In this document: positions 9,084 to 16,699 of the stretch, piece by piece | Position numbering within the stretch: position 1 is the stretch's first letter | Layout: each line of letters starts with the position of its first letter | Source of the DNA: an uncultured Clostridia bacterium | GTDB lineage: Bacteria; Bacillota; Clostridia; Christensenellales; Borkfalkiaceae | DNA: 64,000 nucleotides | Direction: 5' to 3' | NCBI GenBank assembly: GCA_947175485.1 | Contig: CAMWMZ010000003.1 | Coordinates: 18,610 to 82,609, forward strand | Position numbers and translations under genes: made by a program | Notes under the pieces: model-generated | Databases searched by the model: none | What the model was told of the DNA's origin: nothing | The model's input: only the letters and a program-made list of their open reading frames with translations

Positions 9084-10155
9084 AGTAAATTTACAGCATA
9101 TCGATAAAATTTATGACGGCGGCGTTCAGGCGGTTTACGATTTCAATTTGGACGTTGCCGACGGCGAATTTATCGTTTTGGTAGGACCTTCGGGTTGCGG
9201 CAAATCCACCACGCTTAGAATGGTTGCGGGGCTCGAGGACATAACCAACGGAAAGCTTTTGATAGACGGAAAGGATTGCACGAGGCTTCCGCCCAAGGAC
9301 AGAGATATAGCTATGGTTTTCCAGAACTATGCGCTTTACGGGCATATGACTATTTATGAAAACATGGCGTTTTCGCTGACCTTGCGCAAGGAAAACAAAG
9401 AGGTCATTCACAGAAAGGTAATGGCCGCGGCGGAAATTTTGGATTTGAAATCCCAGCTGAATAAAAAGCCCAAGCAGCTTTCGGGCGGACAGCGCCAAAG
9501 GGTTGCGATGGGGCGCGCCATAGTGCGTAATCCAAAGGTATTCCTGTTCGACGAGCCGCTTTCAAACCTTGACGCAAAGCTGCGCGGTTCTATGAGGCGC
9601 GAGATACTTTTGTTACATAAAAAGCTTAACGCGACGATGATGTACGTAACGCACGACCAGACCGAAGCTTTGACTTTGGCGGACAGAATAGTTTGTATGT
9701 CTATGGGGCACGTTCAGCAGATAGGCAAGCCCATCGATTTGTATGAAAGACCTGCGAACACGTTCGTTGCGACATTCATAGGATTGCCGCCCATGAATAT
9801 GTTCGAGGGCGAAATAAGAGGCGGCAAATTCGAGAGCGAGCTGTTCAGTTATCCTTTGAACGCAAAGCAGAAGGAAACTTTAAAAGATTACGAGGGCAAG
9901 GGCGTTATTATGGGCGTCCGTCCCGAAAATATCGTGCGCGGCGGTTCGGTTAAGTTAACCGTAACGAATAACGAAAATCTTGGAATGAACACGCTTGTTC
10001 ACGGAAAGATAGGCGGTAAAAAGATAGTCGTGTGCAAATTTGCCGAATGGTGCGGCTACAAGCCCGACGACGTAATAGATATCGGCTTCGACGCGGAAAT
10101 GACGCACTTCTTCGAGCTGCCCGACGGAGATACGCCGGGTAAGGCGATAAGATAA
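9076..10155 (+). CDS. Sugar ABC transporter ATP-binding protein (MsmX/UgpC type)
   Basis: A 359-residue ATPase. Walker A GPSGCGKST lies near residues 37-45, the Q-loop is in MVFQNYALYGHMT, the signature LSGGQRQRVAMGRA is near 134, Walker B FLFDEP is followed by D-loop NLDAKLR, and the switch His is in YVTHDQTEAL. A regulatory TOBE-type domain makes up the C-terminal third. The start at 9076 was chosen for its GGGAGGTGA ribosome binding site; the frame is open further upstream, but that part overlaps the previous gene. A dedicated ATPase inside the operon is notable, because many Gram-positive sugar importers share a distant MsmX. Confidence 0.95.
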   Translation: MPEVNLQHIDKIYDGGVQAVYDFNLDVADGEFIVLVGPSGCGKSTTLRMVAGLEDITNGKLLIDGKDCTRLPPKDRDIAMVFQNYALYGHMTIYENMAFSLTLRKENKEVIHRKVMAAAEILDLKSQLNKKPKQLSGGQRQRVAMGRAIVRNPKVFLFDEPLSNLDAKLRGSMRREILLLHKKLNATMMYVTHDQTEALTLADRIVCMSMGHVQQIGKPIDLYERPANTFVATFIGLPPMNMFEGEIRGGKFESELFSYPLNAKQKETLKDYEGKGVIMGVRPENIVRGGSVKLTVTNNENLGMNTLVHGKIGGKKIVVCKFAEWCGYKPDDVIDIGFDAEMTHFFELPDGDTPGKAIR

Positions 10156-10168
10156 GGGGGGAAGAACT

Positions 10169-10798
10169 ATGGCAGAAAACGAAAACGTATTGGAGCCTCA
10201 GTCTGCGCCCGATAACGGAAAACAGAAGAAAAACGGCAATTTCAAAGCGAAAGCGAAGGAGTGGTTCCGTAAAAAAGCCGTGGCGTTGAAGCGCGCGCCG
10301 CAGAACATTGCGCTGTTGGTTCTTGCGCTGACAACGGTTTATTTCATGCTTGCGCTCTATTCCATATCGCAGGCGGTGGATAAATCCTTTAACATAACGA
10401 CGGCGACGGGAATATGCGTGTTTGTTACTACGCTTTTATCCTTGCTTGTGCTTGTAAGCTTTTTAAACGCGTTCCCTAAGCGCAAAAAGCCTAATATCTT
10501 TTTTATAGTGCTTGTATTTGTTATGATAGGCGCTATGGTTGCTTGCGACGTCGTTTATTATATTCAGATGAACGACTGCCTTGCGGGTATTTCCAACCCC
10601 GCGACGAGCGATATTTATAAGCTTGTAAACGCGGCGCAGCCCTATATGCTTGTGCATATTATTTTGTTGGGCGTTTCGGCGCTTGTATTCGCGCTGTTGC
10701 CTTTGTATAAGAAGCTTATACTTAAAATCAACACGAAGGTTGAGTTGGAATCCGCTGCCGAGAATATGCACGGCGAAATTGATATTCAAGAGGATTGA
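10169..10798 (+). CDS. Unrecognised membrane protein with basic N-terminal region
   Basis: A 209-residue protein. The first 45 residues are hydrophilic and rich in Lys and Asn, then about four membrane segments follow (near 47-67, 76-95, 103-124, 150-172) and an acidic C-terminus. No family recognised. It follows the ATPase after 13 bp with a ribosome binding site, so it is in the same transcript. It is the third of four similar-sized unexplained membrane proteins between the binding protein and the hydrolases. Confidence 0.75.
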   Translation: MAENENVLEPQSAPDNGKQKKNGNFKAKAKEWFRKKAVALKRAPQNIALLVLALTTVYFMLALYSISQAVDKSFNITTATGICVFVTTLLSLLVLVSFLNAFPKRKKPNIFFIVLVFVMIGAMVACDVVYYIQMNDCLAGISNPATSDIYKLVNAAQPYMLVHIILLGVSALVFALLPLYKKLILKINTKVELESAAENMHGEIDIQED

Positions 10799-10818
10799 TT
10801 TTATTTTAATTTACAGCT

Positions 10819-10853
10819 AATAACCGGCAAACGCGCTTTGTCGGTTATTTTCC
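10819..10853 (+). terminator. Weak terminator-like hairpin inside the cluster
   Basis: AATAACCG (10819-10826) pairs with CGGTTATT (10842-10849), with an inner CAAA/TTTG extension. The T run is short, so partial read-through to the downstream genes is likely. Confidence 0.5.
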
Positions 10854-10866
10854 TAAAAGGTAATTT

Positions 10867-11574
10867 ATGGCTAAAAAGAAAACGAATATACGCGAAACAA
10901 CGATAGAAAACTATTACGACCTTAAGGTTGACAAGGTCAACGAGCTTGTAGCCGCGTTAAAAGAAGAAGCGCCGCCCGACAGCAACGATTTATCGATGTT
11001 TATTTCCGACTGTACGGGCGAGGATTCCCCCGAAAATTACACGAGGACGGGGAAAAAGAAGCAGTTCGACCCTTATAAAATAGATTTTCTCGGGCGCATA
11101 CCCGCGTGGATTAAAGCCGTGTTTGTAAAATGGTGGTTTGCGGGAGCTGTGTGCTACTTTATTATGTGGGGGTTGCAGAATTACGTTACCGACCCGCTTG
11201 ATTTGATAGTTTTAACCGGCGTTGTAATGGGGCTTGTTGTCGAAATACTTGTTAATCCGCTTTTGAGATATATGGAGCGGGGGGAAAAGGAATACGATAA
11301 CTATATAATGTTTCCTTTTCCGTTCAAGGCTTATTGGACGTTTTTTACAAACGTGATATACTATGTTTTGGTTATGGCTTGCGTGAACCTGTGTTATTTC
11401 GGCCTGAACGAGCTTATCAACTCGGTAAGCGGCACGCAGGGTATAACGGGCGTGGAGCCGCTTTTGTTCGGCACGTTCTGCGTGGCCGCGGATATGGTTT
11501 TTATAGGCTTAAAGGATTTGGCGGTATATCTTGTTAAGCGTTCCAAAAAGGAGAAAGCGTTGAAGAATGTTTAA
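10867..11574 (+). CDS. Unrecognised membrane protein with soluble N-terminal domain
   Basis: A 235-residue protein: a charged N-terminal region of about 80 residues, then about four membrane segments (near 85-103, 110-130, 155-178, 194-222) and a Lys-rich C-terminus. No family recognised. An AAAGG ribosome binding site precedes the ATG. Its end overlaps the GH28 gene by 8 bp, so it is co-translated with the polygalacturonase and is part of the pectin programme by position. Confidence 0.75.
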   Translation: MAKKKTNIRETTIENYYDLKVDKVNELVAALKEEAPPDSNDLSMFISDCTGEDSPENYTRTGKKKQFDPYKIDFLGRIPAWIKAVFVKWWFAGAVCYFIMWGLQNYVTDPLDLIVLTGVVMGLVVEILVNPLLRYMERGEKEYDNYIMFPFPFKAYWTFFTNVIYYVLVMACVNLCYFGLNELINSVSGTQGITGVEPLLFGTFCVAADMVFIGLKDLAVYLVKRSKKEKALKNV

Positions 11575-13108
11575 GAAATTATTTGTATCTTCTGTTTCCG
11601 CCTGCTTCGAGCTGGCGAACAAAAATCCTTATTACAGCCCTAAGCGTTACTTAGTTTATCTTGACGGAAAGCCTTGCGGCGAAGAGCGGGAAAGCAACGT
11701 GTTTTCCGTTTTTAACCTTAAACCGGACACGGTTTACACTGTGACGACCTCTGCGGACAAAAATAAAATTACTTTTAAAACTCTTCCCGAAACGGCGGTT
11801 GTAAACGTTAAAGCGCTCGGCGCGAAAGCCGACGGAGTTTCCGACGACACGTATTATGTTCAGAAAGCGATAGACAGCTGCCCCGAAGGCGGGCGGGTGG
11901 AGCTTGACGAGGGAACGTATCTTGTGCGACCGATAGTTTTAAAAAGCGGAATTACGGTTGAGATAAAAAAAGGCGCGGTTTTGCTGGGCGATACAAGGGA
12001 GGAGAGCTATCCTTATATCCCCGCGCGCAGATATAAAGGCGGAAAAGAAGAAATTTTAGCGAGCTGGGAGGGAGAGCCTTTCGACTGCCACCAATCGTTT
12101 ATTTCCGCATACGGGCAGAAGAATATAAAAATTATAGGCGAAGGAACGATAAACGGCAACGCGGATAAATCCACGTGGTGGGCTACGCCGAAAGGAAGAA
12201 GGGTTGCCCGCCCCCGGCTTGTGTTTTTGAACAAGTGCAAAAACGTGGTTTTCCACGGCGTAACGTGCAAAAATTCCGCAAGCTGGAATTTGCACCCTTT
12301 CTTTTCCCAAAACCTTAAATTTTACGGTTTGCAAATACAAAACCCTTACACCGGACCGAATACCGACGGACTTGACCCCGAAAGCTGCGACAAGGTGGAT
12401 ATAATAGGCTGCAGGTTCAGCGTAGGCGACGATTGCTGTGCTATTAAAGCGGGAAAGCTTTATATGGGCAAAACCTATAAAACCCCCGCGAGCAACCATA
12501 CTTTGCGCAACAATCTTTTTGAAAACGGACACGGAGCTATAGTTTTGGGCAGCGAGATGTCGGGAGGGGTGAAAAATCTTTCCGTTTCCCAATGCGTGTT
12601 CAGGCATACGGACAGAGGTTTGCGCATAAAAACGCGCCGCGGCAGAGGCAAAGACGGAATAATAGACGGAGTTTTGTTTGAAAACATAAAAATGATAAAC
12701 GTAATAACTCCGCTTGTTATAAATATGTATTATTATTGCGACCCCGACGGACACACGGAATTCGTTTGGTCGCGCGATAAGAGCAACCGCGTTGACGACG
12801 GCACTCCGTATTTGGGGAAATTTTTGTTCCGCGATATAGAGTGTACGGACTGCGAGTGCATGGCGGGGTATTTCGACGGGCTTGTGGAGCAGCCCATAAA
12901 GGAAATTACGCTTGAAAACGTTAGCTTTTCCTTTAAAGAGGACGCAAAGCCCTTTGTGCCCGCAATGCTTGAAAACGTGCGGGAATATTGCAAAGAAGGT
13001 CTTTACGTTGACAACGTGGAAAGTCTTGTTTTGAAAAACGTGACATTTAAAGGCGTTGAAGGCGATAAAATAATAAGGAAAAACTGTGGCTCAGTCACGG
13101 AAAACTAA
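11567..13108 (+). CDS. Polygalacturonase-like glycoside hydrolase, GH28
   Basis: A 513-residue enzyme with an N-terminal beta-sandwich-like domain (about residues 1-85) and a right-handed beta-helix. The GH28 motifs are clear: NTDGLDPESC, GDDCCAIKAGK (catalytic Asp pair), GHGAIVLGSE, and RGLRIKTRRGRG (substrate-binding Arg-Ile-Lys). It hydrolyses alpha-1,4-galacturonosyl bonds, probably releasing galacturonate from oligosaccharide ends. There is no signal peptide, so it should work in the cytoplasm after import. It overlaps the upstream membrane-protein gene and is followed after 12 bp by the GH105 gene. Confidence 0.94.
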   Translation: MFKKLFVSSVSACFELANKNPYYSPKRYLVYLDGKPCGEERESNVFSVFNLKPDTVYTVTTSADKNKITFKTLPETAVVNVKALGAKADGVSDDTYYVQKAIDSCPEGGRVELDEGTYLVRPIVLKSGITVEIKKGAVLLGDTREESYPYIPARRYKGGKEEILASWEGEPFDCHQSFISAYGQKNIKIIGEGTINGNADKSTWWATPKGRRVARPRLVFLNKCKNVVFHGVTCKNSASWNLHPFFSQNLKFYGLQIQNPYTGPNTDGLDPESCDKVDIIGCRFSVGDDCCAIKAGKLYMGKTYKTPASNHTLRNNLFENGHGAIVLGSEMSGGVKNLSVSQCVFRHTDRGLRIKTRRGRGKDGIIDGVLFENIKMINVITPLVINMYYYCDPDGHTEFVWSRDKSNRVDDGTPYLGKFLFRDIECTDCECMAGYFDGLVEQPIKEITLENVSFSFKEDAKPFVPAMLENVREYCKEGLYVDNVESLVLKNVTFKGVEGDKIIRKNCGSVTEN

Positions 13109-13120
13109 GAGGATAGATTT

Positions 13121-14260
13121 ATGGATTACACGATTATAGAAAAATACGTAAACCGTCTTATAGACGAAAGCGCGCCCGAAGCCCCGATATGGAATATCGA
13201 GAACATAAAGCACGGCAAGCCCGCCGCGTGGAATTATATCGACGGCTGTATGATGACGTCGCTTTACGAGATTTACAAGCAGTCCGGCGACAAGAAATAT
13301 CTTCGATTTATAGACAAATTCATAGATTATTACATAGACGAATACGGAAATATATTAGGTTATGACAGGGAAACCTATAACCTTGACAATATCAATGAAG
13401 GCAGGGTGCTTTTCGATTTATATCAAGAAACAGGCAAGCAAAAGTATAAGCTTGCGATAGAAAAGCTATATCACCAGATAGAAAAACAGCCCAGAACGGC
13501 TTCGGGCAACTTCTGGCATAAACAGATTTACCCCAATCAGGTTTGGCTGGACGGACTTTATATGGCGCAGGTGTTTTATACCCGCTATGAAACGGAGTTT
13601 AACCGCGGAGCGAATTATTATGACGTTGTAAGGCAATTCAGAAACGTATATGAAAATATGTACGACAAGAATAAAAAGCTTTATTACCACGGTTGGGACG
13701 CATCTAAGGAAGCGTTTTGGAGCAATCCCGAAACTGGGCTTTCAAAGAGCTTTTGGCTGCGCGCGATAGGCTGGTATACCGTCGGGCTTGTTGATACGAT
13801 AAGTTATATGGATACGAGCTTCCCTAATCTGAAGGCGGAGCTTATAACGATTTTCAGAAAGACCGTAGAGGGCTTGGAGCAGTATATAGACCCCGAAAAG
13901 AAAATGTTCTGGCAGGTTGTAGACCAGAGAGGAAGAGAGGGCAATTACGTTGAGACTTCCGGCAGCGCTATGATTGCTTATGCTATGATGAAGGGCGCGC
14001 GTTTGGGATATACCGACAAGAGGTTTGCGACCGTGGGAGAAGAGGTTTTCAACGGTATTTGCAAGCAATACCTGACCGAAACCGACGGAAAGCTTAACCT
14101 TGGCGGAATTTGCCTTATGGCGGGGCTTGGACCCGAAACGAACGTTAAGCGCGACGGAACTTATGAATATTATATTTCCGAGCCGGTTGTTGAAAACGAC
14201 GCAAAGGGCACGGGCCCGTTTGTGATGGCTTATACCGAAATAAAAAGGCTTAAAAAATAA
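13121..14260 (+). CDS. Unsaturated galacturonyl/rhamnogalacturonyl hydrolase, GH105
   Basis: A 379-residue (alpha/alpha)6-barrel enzyme of the YteR/YesR type that removes unsaturated uronic acid from the end of pectin fragments made by lyases. The VWLDGLYMAQVF segment carries the family's catalytic Asp. DGCMMTSLYEIY and FWLRAIGWY are other typical stretches, and ETSGSAMIAYAMMKG lies near the C-terminal active-site side. It has no signal peptide. It ends the pectin cluster and is followed by a strong terminator. Its presence implies that the imported substrate includes lyase products, even though no lyase gene is visible here. Confidence 0.93.
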   Translation: MDYTIIEKYVNRLIDESAPEAPIWNIENIKHGKPAAWNYIDGCMMTSLYEIYKQSGDKKYLRFIDKFIDYYIDEYGNILGYDRETYNLDNINEGRVLFDLYQETGKQKYKLAIEKLYHQIEKQPRTASGNFWHKQIYPNQVWLDGLYMAQVFYTRYETEFNRGANYYDVVRQFRNVYENMYDKNKKLYYHGWDASKEAFWSNPETGLSKSFWLRAIGWYTVGLVDTISYMDTSFPNLKAELITIFRKTVEGLEQYIDPEKKMFWQVVDQRGREGNYVETSGSAMIAYAMMKGARLGYTDKRFATVGEEVFNGICKQYLTETDGKLNLGGICLMAGLGPETNVKRDGTYEYYISEPVVENDAKGTGPFVMAYTEIKRLKK

Positions 14261-14277
14261 ATAAAACGCAAAAAAAT

Positions 14278-14309
14278 ATCCCCCCGCGCCAAAGGCGCGG
14301 GGGGATTTT
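14278..14309 (+). terminator. Intrinsic terminator of the pectin cluster
   Basis: A GC-rich stem of about 13 bp (14278-14290 with 14294-14306), loop AAA, followed by TTTT. Confidence 0.92.
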
Positions 14310-14445
14310 AGTTTGTTGTATAAGTTTGCCCGACGGAAAATGGGTTGGTCGGGTTTTTCGTTTGGTTTATTATGTATGGGTGAAGTTCGATATTTGCCCG
14401 ACGTGAAATGCTTTGATTTTGTTAAGTTAATTATGTTTGCGGAGA

Positions 14446-14655
14446 TTAATCTTCAAGCCCGAGGAGATAATCGGCGGAAACTTCAAAATATTTTGAAATT
14501 TTTACGAGCGTATCCAAATCGGGTTCGCGCTTTCCTATCTCCCAAAAACTAATCGTCTGATTGCTGAAACCAAGGCTTTTGCCCAATTCGTTTTGAGAAA
14601 CGCCGCGCTCCAATCTCAGTTGTTTTATTAGTTTACCTAATTCGTTGTTTTTCAT
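14446..14655 (-). CDS. Small XRE-family transcriptional regulator
   Basis: A 69-residue protein that is almost only a Cro/CI helix-turn-helix: LRLERGVSQNELGKSLGF then SNQTISFWEIGKREPDLDTL, ending VSADYLLGLED. This C-terminus is shared with the regulator at 34255. It is divergent from the small helical protein at 14739, and the two promoters overlap around palindromes, so autoregulation and control of the neighbour are likely. There is no ribosome binding site and the predicted untranslated leader is only about 9 nt. Confidence 0.9.
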   Translation of the reverse strand: MKNNELGKLIKQLRLERGVSQNELGKSLGFSNQTISFWEIGKREPDLDTLVKISKYFEVSADYLLGLED

Positions 14656-14671
14656 AGTTAAAATAATAAAG

Positions 14672-14718
14672 CTTATATCCTACATTTTGTTGACTTCCAA
14701 CAATTAGTGGGATATAAT
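14672..14718. promoter_or_regulatory. Overlapping divergent promoters with nested palindromes
   Basis: Plus strand: TTGACT (14690-14695), 17 bp, TATAAT (14713-14718). Minus strand: TTGGAA (14695-14700), 17 bp, TATAAG (14672-14677). The two -35 boxes share a base and lie inside TTGTTG-N5-CAACAA (14687-14703). TTATATCC (14673-14680) and GGATATAA (14710-14717) form an outer palindrome over both -10 boxes. This looks like one operator that controls both directions. Confidence 0.75.
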
Positions 14719-14738
14719 TGGGTTAAGGAGTTGATTTT

Positions 14739-15002
14739 ATGCAATCTGTAATCGGTGAAATTTATCGCGGGGAAAGGAAGCTCGGGGAAAAAATAAGGCG
14801 GAGTGAAAAATATTGGGAGCTTTGCGACAAAGCCGACGAGCTTATCTGCGAAATTGCCGAGTATTTGGGCGGCGATATGAAATCCGTATTGGACGAGCTT
14901 GAAGCCGTTTTAAAGGAAAAGGAAAAAGAGGTGACGGAAATTTACTTTAAGGAAGGGTTTAAAACAGGTATTTTTATTGGAATGGAAATATCCGAAAGTT
15001 AA
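14739..15002 (+). CDS. Small helical protein, DUF6809-like
   Basis: An 87-residue, highly charged, helical protein without membrane segments. It shares the pattern SVI-x-EIY-x-G at the N-terminus, a central Trp, and F-x-EGFK-x-GI near the C-terminus with the protein at 34765; both are found next to divergent XRE regulators. It resembles the DUF6809 type of small Firmicutes proteins, which has no known function. It has an AAGGAG ribosome binding site and a consensus promoter. A role as regulator partner or phage-like control protein is inference. Confidence 0.75.
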   Translation: MQSVIGEIYRGERKLGEKIRRSEKYWELCDKADELICEIAEYLGGDMKSVLDELEAVLKEKEKEVTEIYFKEGFKTGIFIGMEISES

Positions 15003-15022
15003 AACCGTATAATAAAAATCAT

Positions 15023-15049
15023 GCTCCGCGGCAATCTTTACCGCGGAGC
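15023..15049. terminator. Bidirectional terminator-like hairpin
   Basis: GCTCCGCGG (15023-15031) pairs with CCGCGGAGC (15041-15049), between two convergent genes. T-rich sequence follows on both strands, weakly. Confidence 0.65.
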
Positions 15050-15055
15050 GTTTGC

Positions 15056-15793
15056 TTATTTTAAGCTATCGGAGTATGCGGACGGCGCAACGCCGTAATA
15101 CTTTTTAAACACGCGGGAAAAATACAGCGGTTCTGCAAATCCGCACATTTCGGCAACCTGCGATACGGAATAATTGCTGTAAGCGTTGGAAACTCCGCTG
15201 GATAAAAGCTCCGCCGCAAGCTCCATACGCTTTGAAATAAGGTATTCGTGCGGGGTTGCGCCGACCTCCTTTTTAAACAGCTTGCGAACGTAGTCGTAGT
15301 TGAGCGGGAGCTTTTTTATATAACCGTCGAGCGAAAACGCGCCGTTTGAGAGGTTTTTGGTTATTTCACCGAGTATCCTTGAAACGGCGGGGGAATAATC
15401 TGCGTTTCCGCCCAGAACAATAATATAGCTTGCAATGAGGTTGCCCAAAGCGTTGAGGACGACCTCTTTTTTTTGTATCCGTGAATTATAATAGCTTACC
15501 GCCTGACGGATTGAATGCCGCACTCCGCATGCATCGTCGTCGCGCATTACCGTTATTTTTTTGACCGGCAGAAACGCTTGCTCTATTACGATGCGCGTTG
15601 CGCCCGTTGATAAAACGTAGCGGCAAAGCGGGGGGATAATGATAATATTTTCCGCTAAAAATTCGGCGGCGCCGCTTTCCGTTCCGTGCGAGAAAGAAAT
15701 TTTCCCTTTGGACTGAGGGGATAATACTTCAAAGTGTTTGCTGAAGGCTTCTTCGTTTTTATCGCATGTTCCCGCGAAGCAAATGGAGTTCAT
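15056..15793 (-). CDS. AraC-family transcriptional regulator
   Basis: The C-terminal 100 residues carry the two helix-turn-helix units of AraC/XylS: LPLNYDYVRKLFKKEVGATP and SVSQVAEMCGFAEPLYFSRV followed by FKKYYGVAPSAYSDS. The N-terminal part of about 145 residues is an unassigned effector domain. The frame extends to 15829, but a TGGACA-17-TATAAT promoter occupies codons 1-10 of that longer frame and ends 6 bp before the ATG at 15793. I therefore take 15793 as the start of a leaderless mRNA (245 residues). Such regulators often control sugar genes, and it lies 1.5 kb from the pectin cluster; its targets are unknown. Confidence 0.85.
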   Translation of the reverse strand: MNSICFAGTCDKNEEAFSKHFEVLSPQSKGKISFSHGTESGAAEFLAENIIIIPPLCRYVLSTGATRIVIEQAFLPVKKITVMRDDDACGVRHSIRQAVSYYNSRIQKKEVVLNALGNLIASYIIVLGGNADYSPAVSRILGEITKNLSNGAFSLDGYIKKLPLNYDYVRKLFKKEVGATPHEYLISKRMELAAELLSSGVSNAYSNYSVSQVAEMCGFAEPLYFSRVFKKYYGVAPSAYSDSLK

Positions 15794-15799
15794 ATCCGT

Positions 15800-15828
15800 A
15801 TTATACAATAATAAATCCGTTTTGTCCA
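15800..15828 (-). promoter_or_regulatory. Promoter of the AraC gene, leaderless configuration
   Basis: On the minus strand TGGACA (15823-15828), 17 bp, TATAAT (15800-15805), then six bases and ATG. The expected transcript start coincides with the start codon. Confidence 0.7.
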
Positions 15829-15849
15829 TATAGGACGCGCCGATTATGA

Positions 15850-15877
15850 TTGCAATTTTAATCTTTGATGATATAAT
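15850..15877 (+). promoter_or_regulatory. Promoter of the NERD protein gene
   Basis: TTGCAA (15850-15855), 16 bp, TATAAT (15872-15877), followed by an AAAGGTG ribosome binding site ahead of 15909. Confidence 0.65.
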
Positions 15878-15908
15878 TATATCTGGAATTTAAAACAAAG
15901 GTGAAAAT

Positions 15909-16697
15909 ATGGGTTGGGTTATTGCCGCCGTTATATTTTTTGCGGTAATTCTTGCAATAGTTCTTGTTGCCAAAAGCTCTTCTGGCGGCAATAAATATAA
16001 AGATAAGCGTTACGGAAGATATTACGGCAAGAAATTTAAAGGGCAGCTCGGCGAATGGAAAGTGGAATACGTGCTCAACAACGCCGCCGGCGCAAAAGGG
16101 AAAGTATTAAATAATTATATGTTTATGGGCGAACAGCGTTCCGTTCAGGTTGACCATATTCTGATAAACGAATACGGAATATTCGTAATAGAGACGAAAA
16201 ATTATTCGGGCAGAATTTACGGAAACGGCAAACAGAGCGAGTGGACGCAGGTGCTTGCAAAAGGGAACGTAAAAGAAAAGTTCAGAAATCCGTTAAAACA
16301 AAACGCGGGGCATATTTATAATTTAAGAAGGTTTTTAGACAAAGATATACCTGTTTTCGGGATTGTGGTATTCGTGCAGAACAATACGCAGTATATCGAA
16401 GCGGAGAACGTTGTGGGCTTGCAGGAGCTGGAAACGGAAATAGCAAGGCATTGCCTTACCGAGGTTTTGCCTGACGAGCGGATTGAGGAAATATATCAAA
16501 CGCTTATAGAAAAAAGAAAAAACGAAGAGATAAGCGATTTGCAGCATATAGATGAAATTAATATTATGTTGCAGGGGGTTAATACGAATACGGTTTGTCC
16601 GCGGTGCGGAGGAAAGCTTAAAGAGCGAACGAAAAACAATAGAAAATTTATAGGCTGTTCTAACTTTCCGCGTTGCAGATTTACTAAGAGTTTATAA
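15909..16697 (+). CDS. NERD-domain protein with C-terminal zinc ribbon
   Basis: A 262-residue protein: an N-terminal membrane helix (residues 2-22), a NERD nuclease-related domain (about 40-160; GQLGEWKVEYVL, then VDHILINEYGIFVIETKNYSG, where the Asp, Glu and Lys match a PD-(D/E)XK-like core), and a topoisomerase-type zinc ribbon at the end (CPRCGG ... GCSNFPRC). Membrane-anchored NERD proteins are thought to act on DNA, but no function is established. The downstream carrier gene begins 3 bp after the stop, so they share a transcript. The domain calls are firm; the role is open. Confidence 0.88.
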   Translation: MGWVIAAVIFFAVILAIVLVAKSSSGGNKYKDKRYGRYYGKKFKGQLGEWKVEYVLNNAAGAKGKVLNNYMFMGEQRSVQVDHILINEYGIFVIETKNYSGRIYGNGKQSEWTQVLAKGNVKEKFRNPLKQNAGHIYNLRRFLDKDIPVFGIVVFVQNNTQYIEAENVVGLQELETEIARHCLTEVLPDERIEEIYQTLIEKRKNEEISDLQHIDEINIMLQGVNTNTVCPRCGGKLKERTKNNRKFIGCSNFPRCRFTKSL

Positions 16698-16699
16698 TT

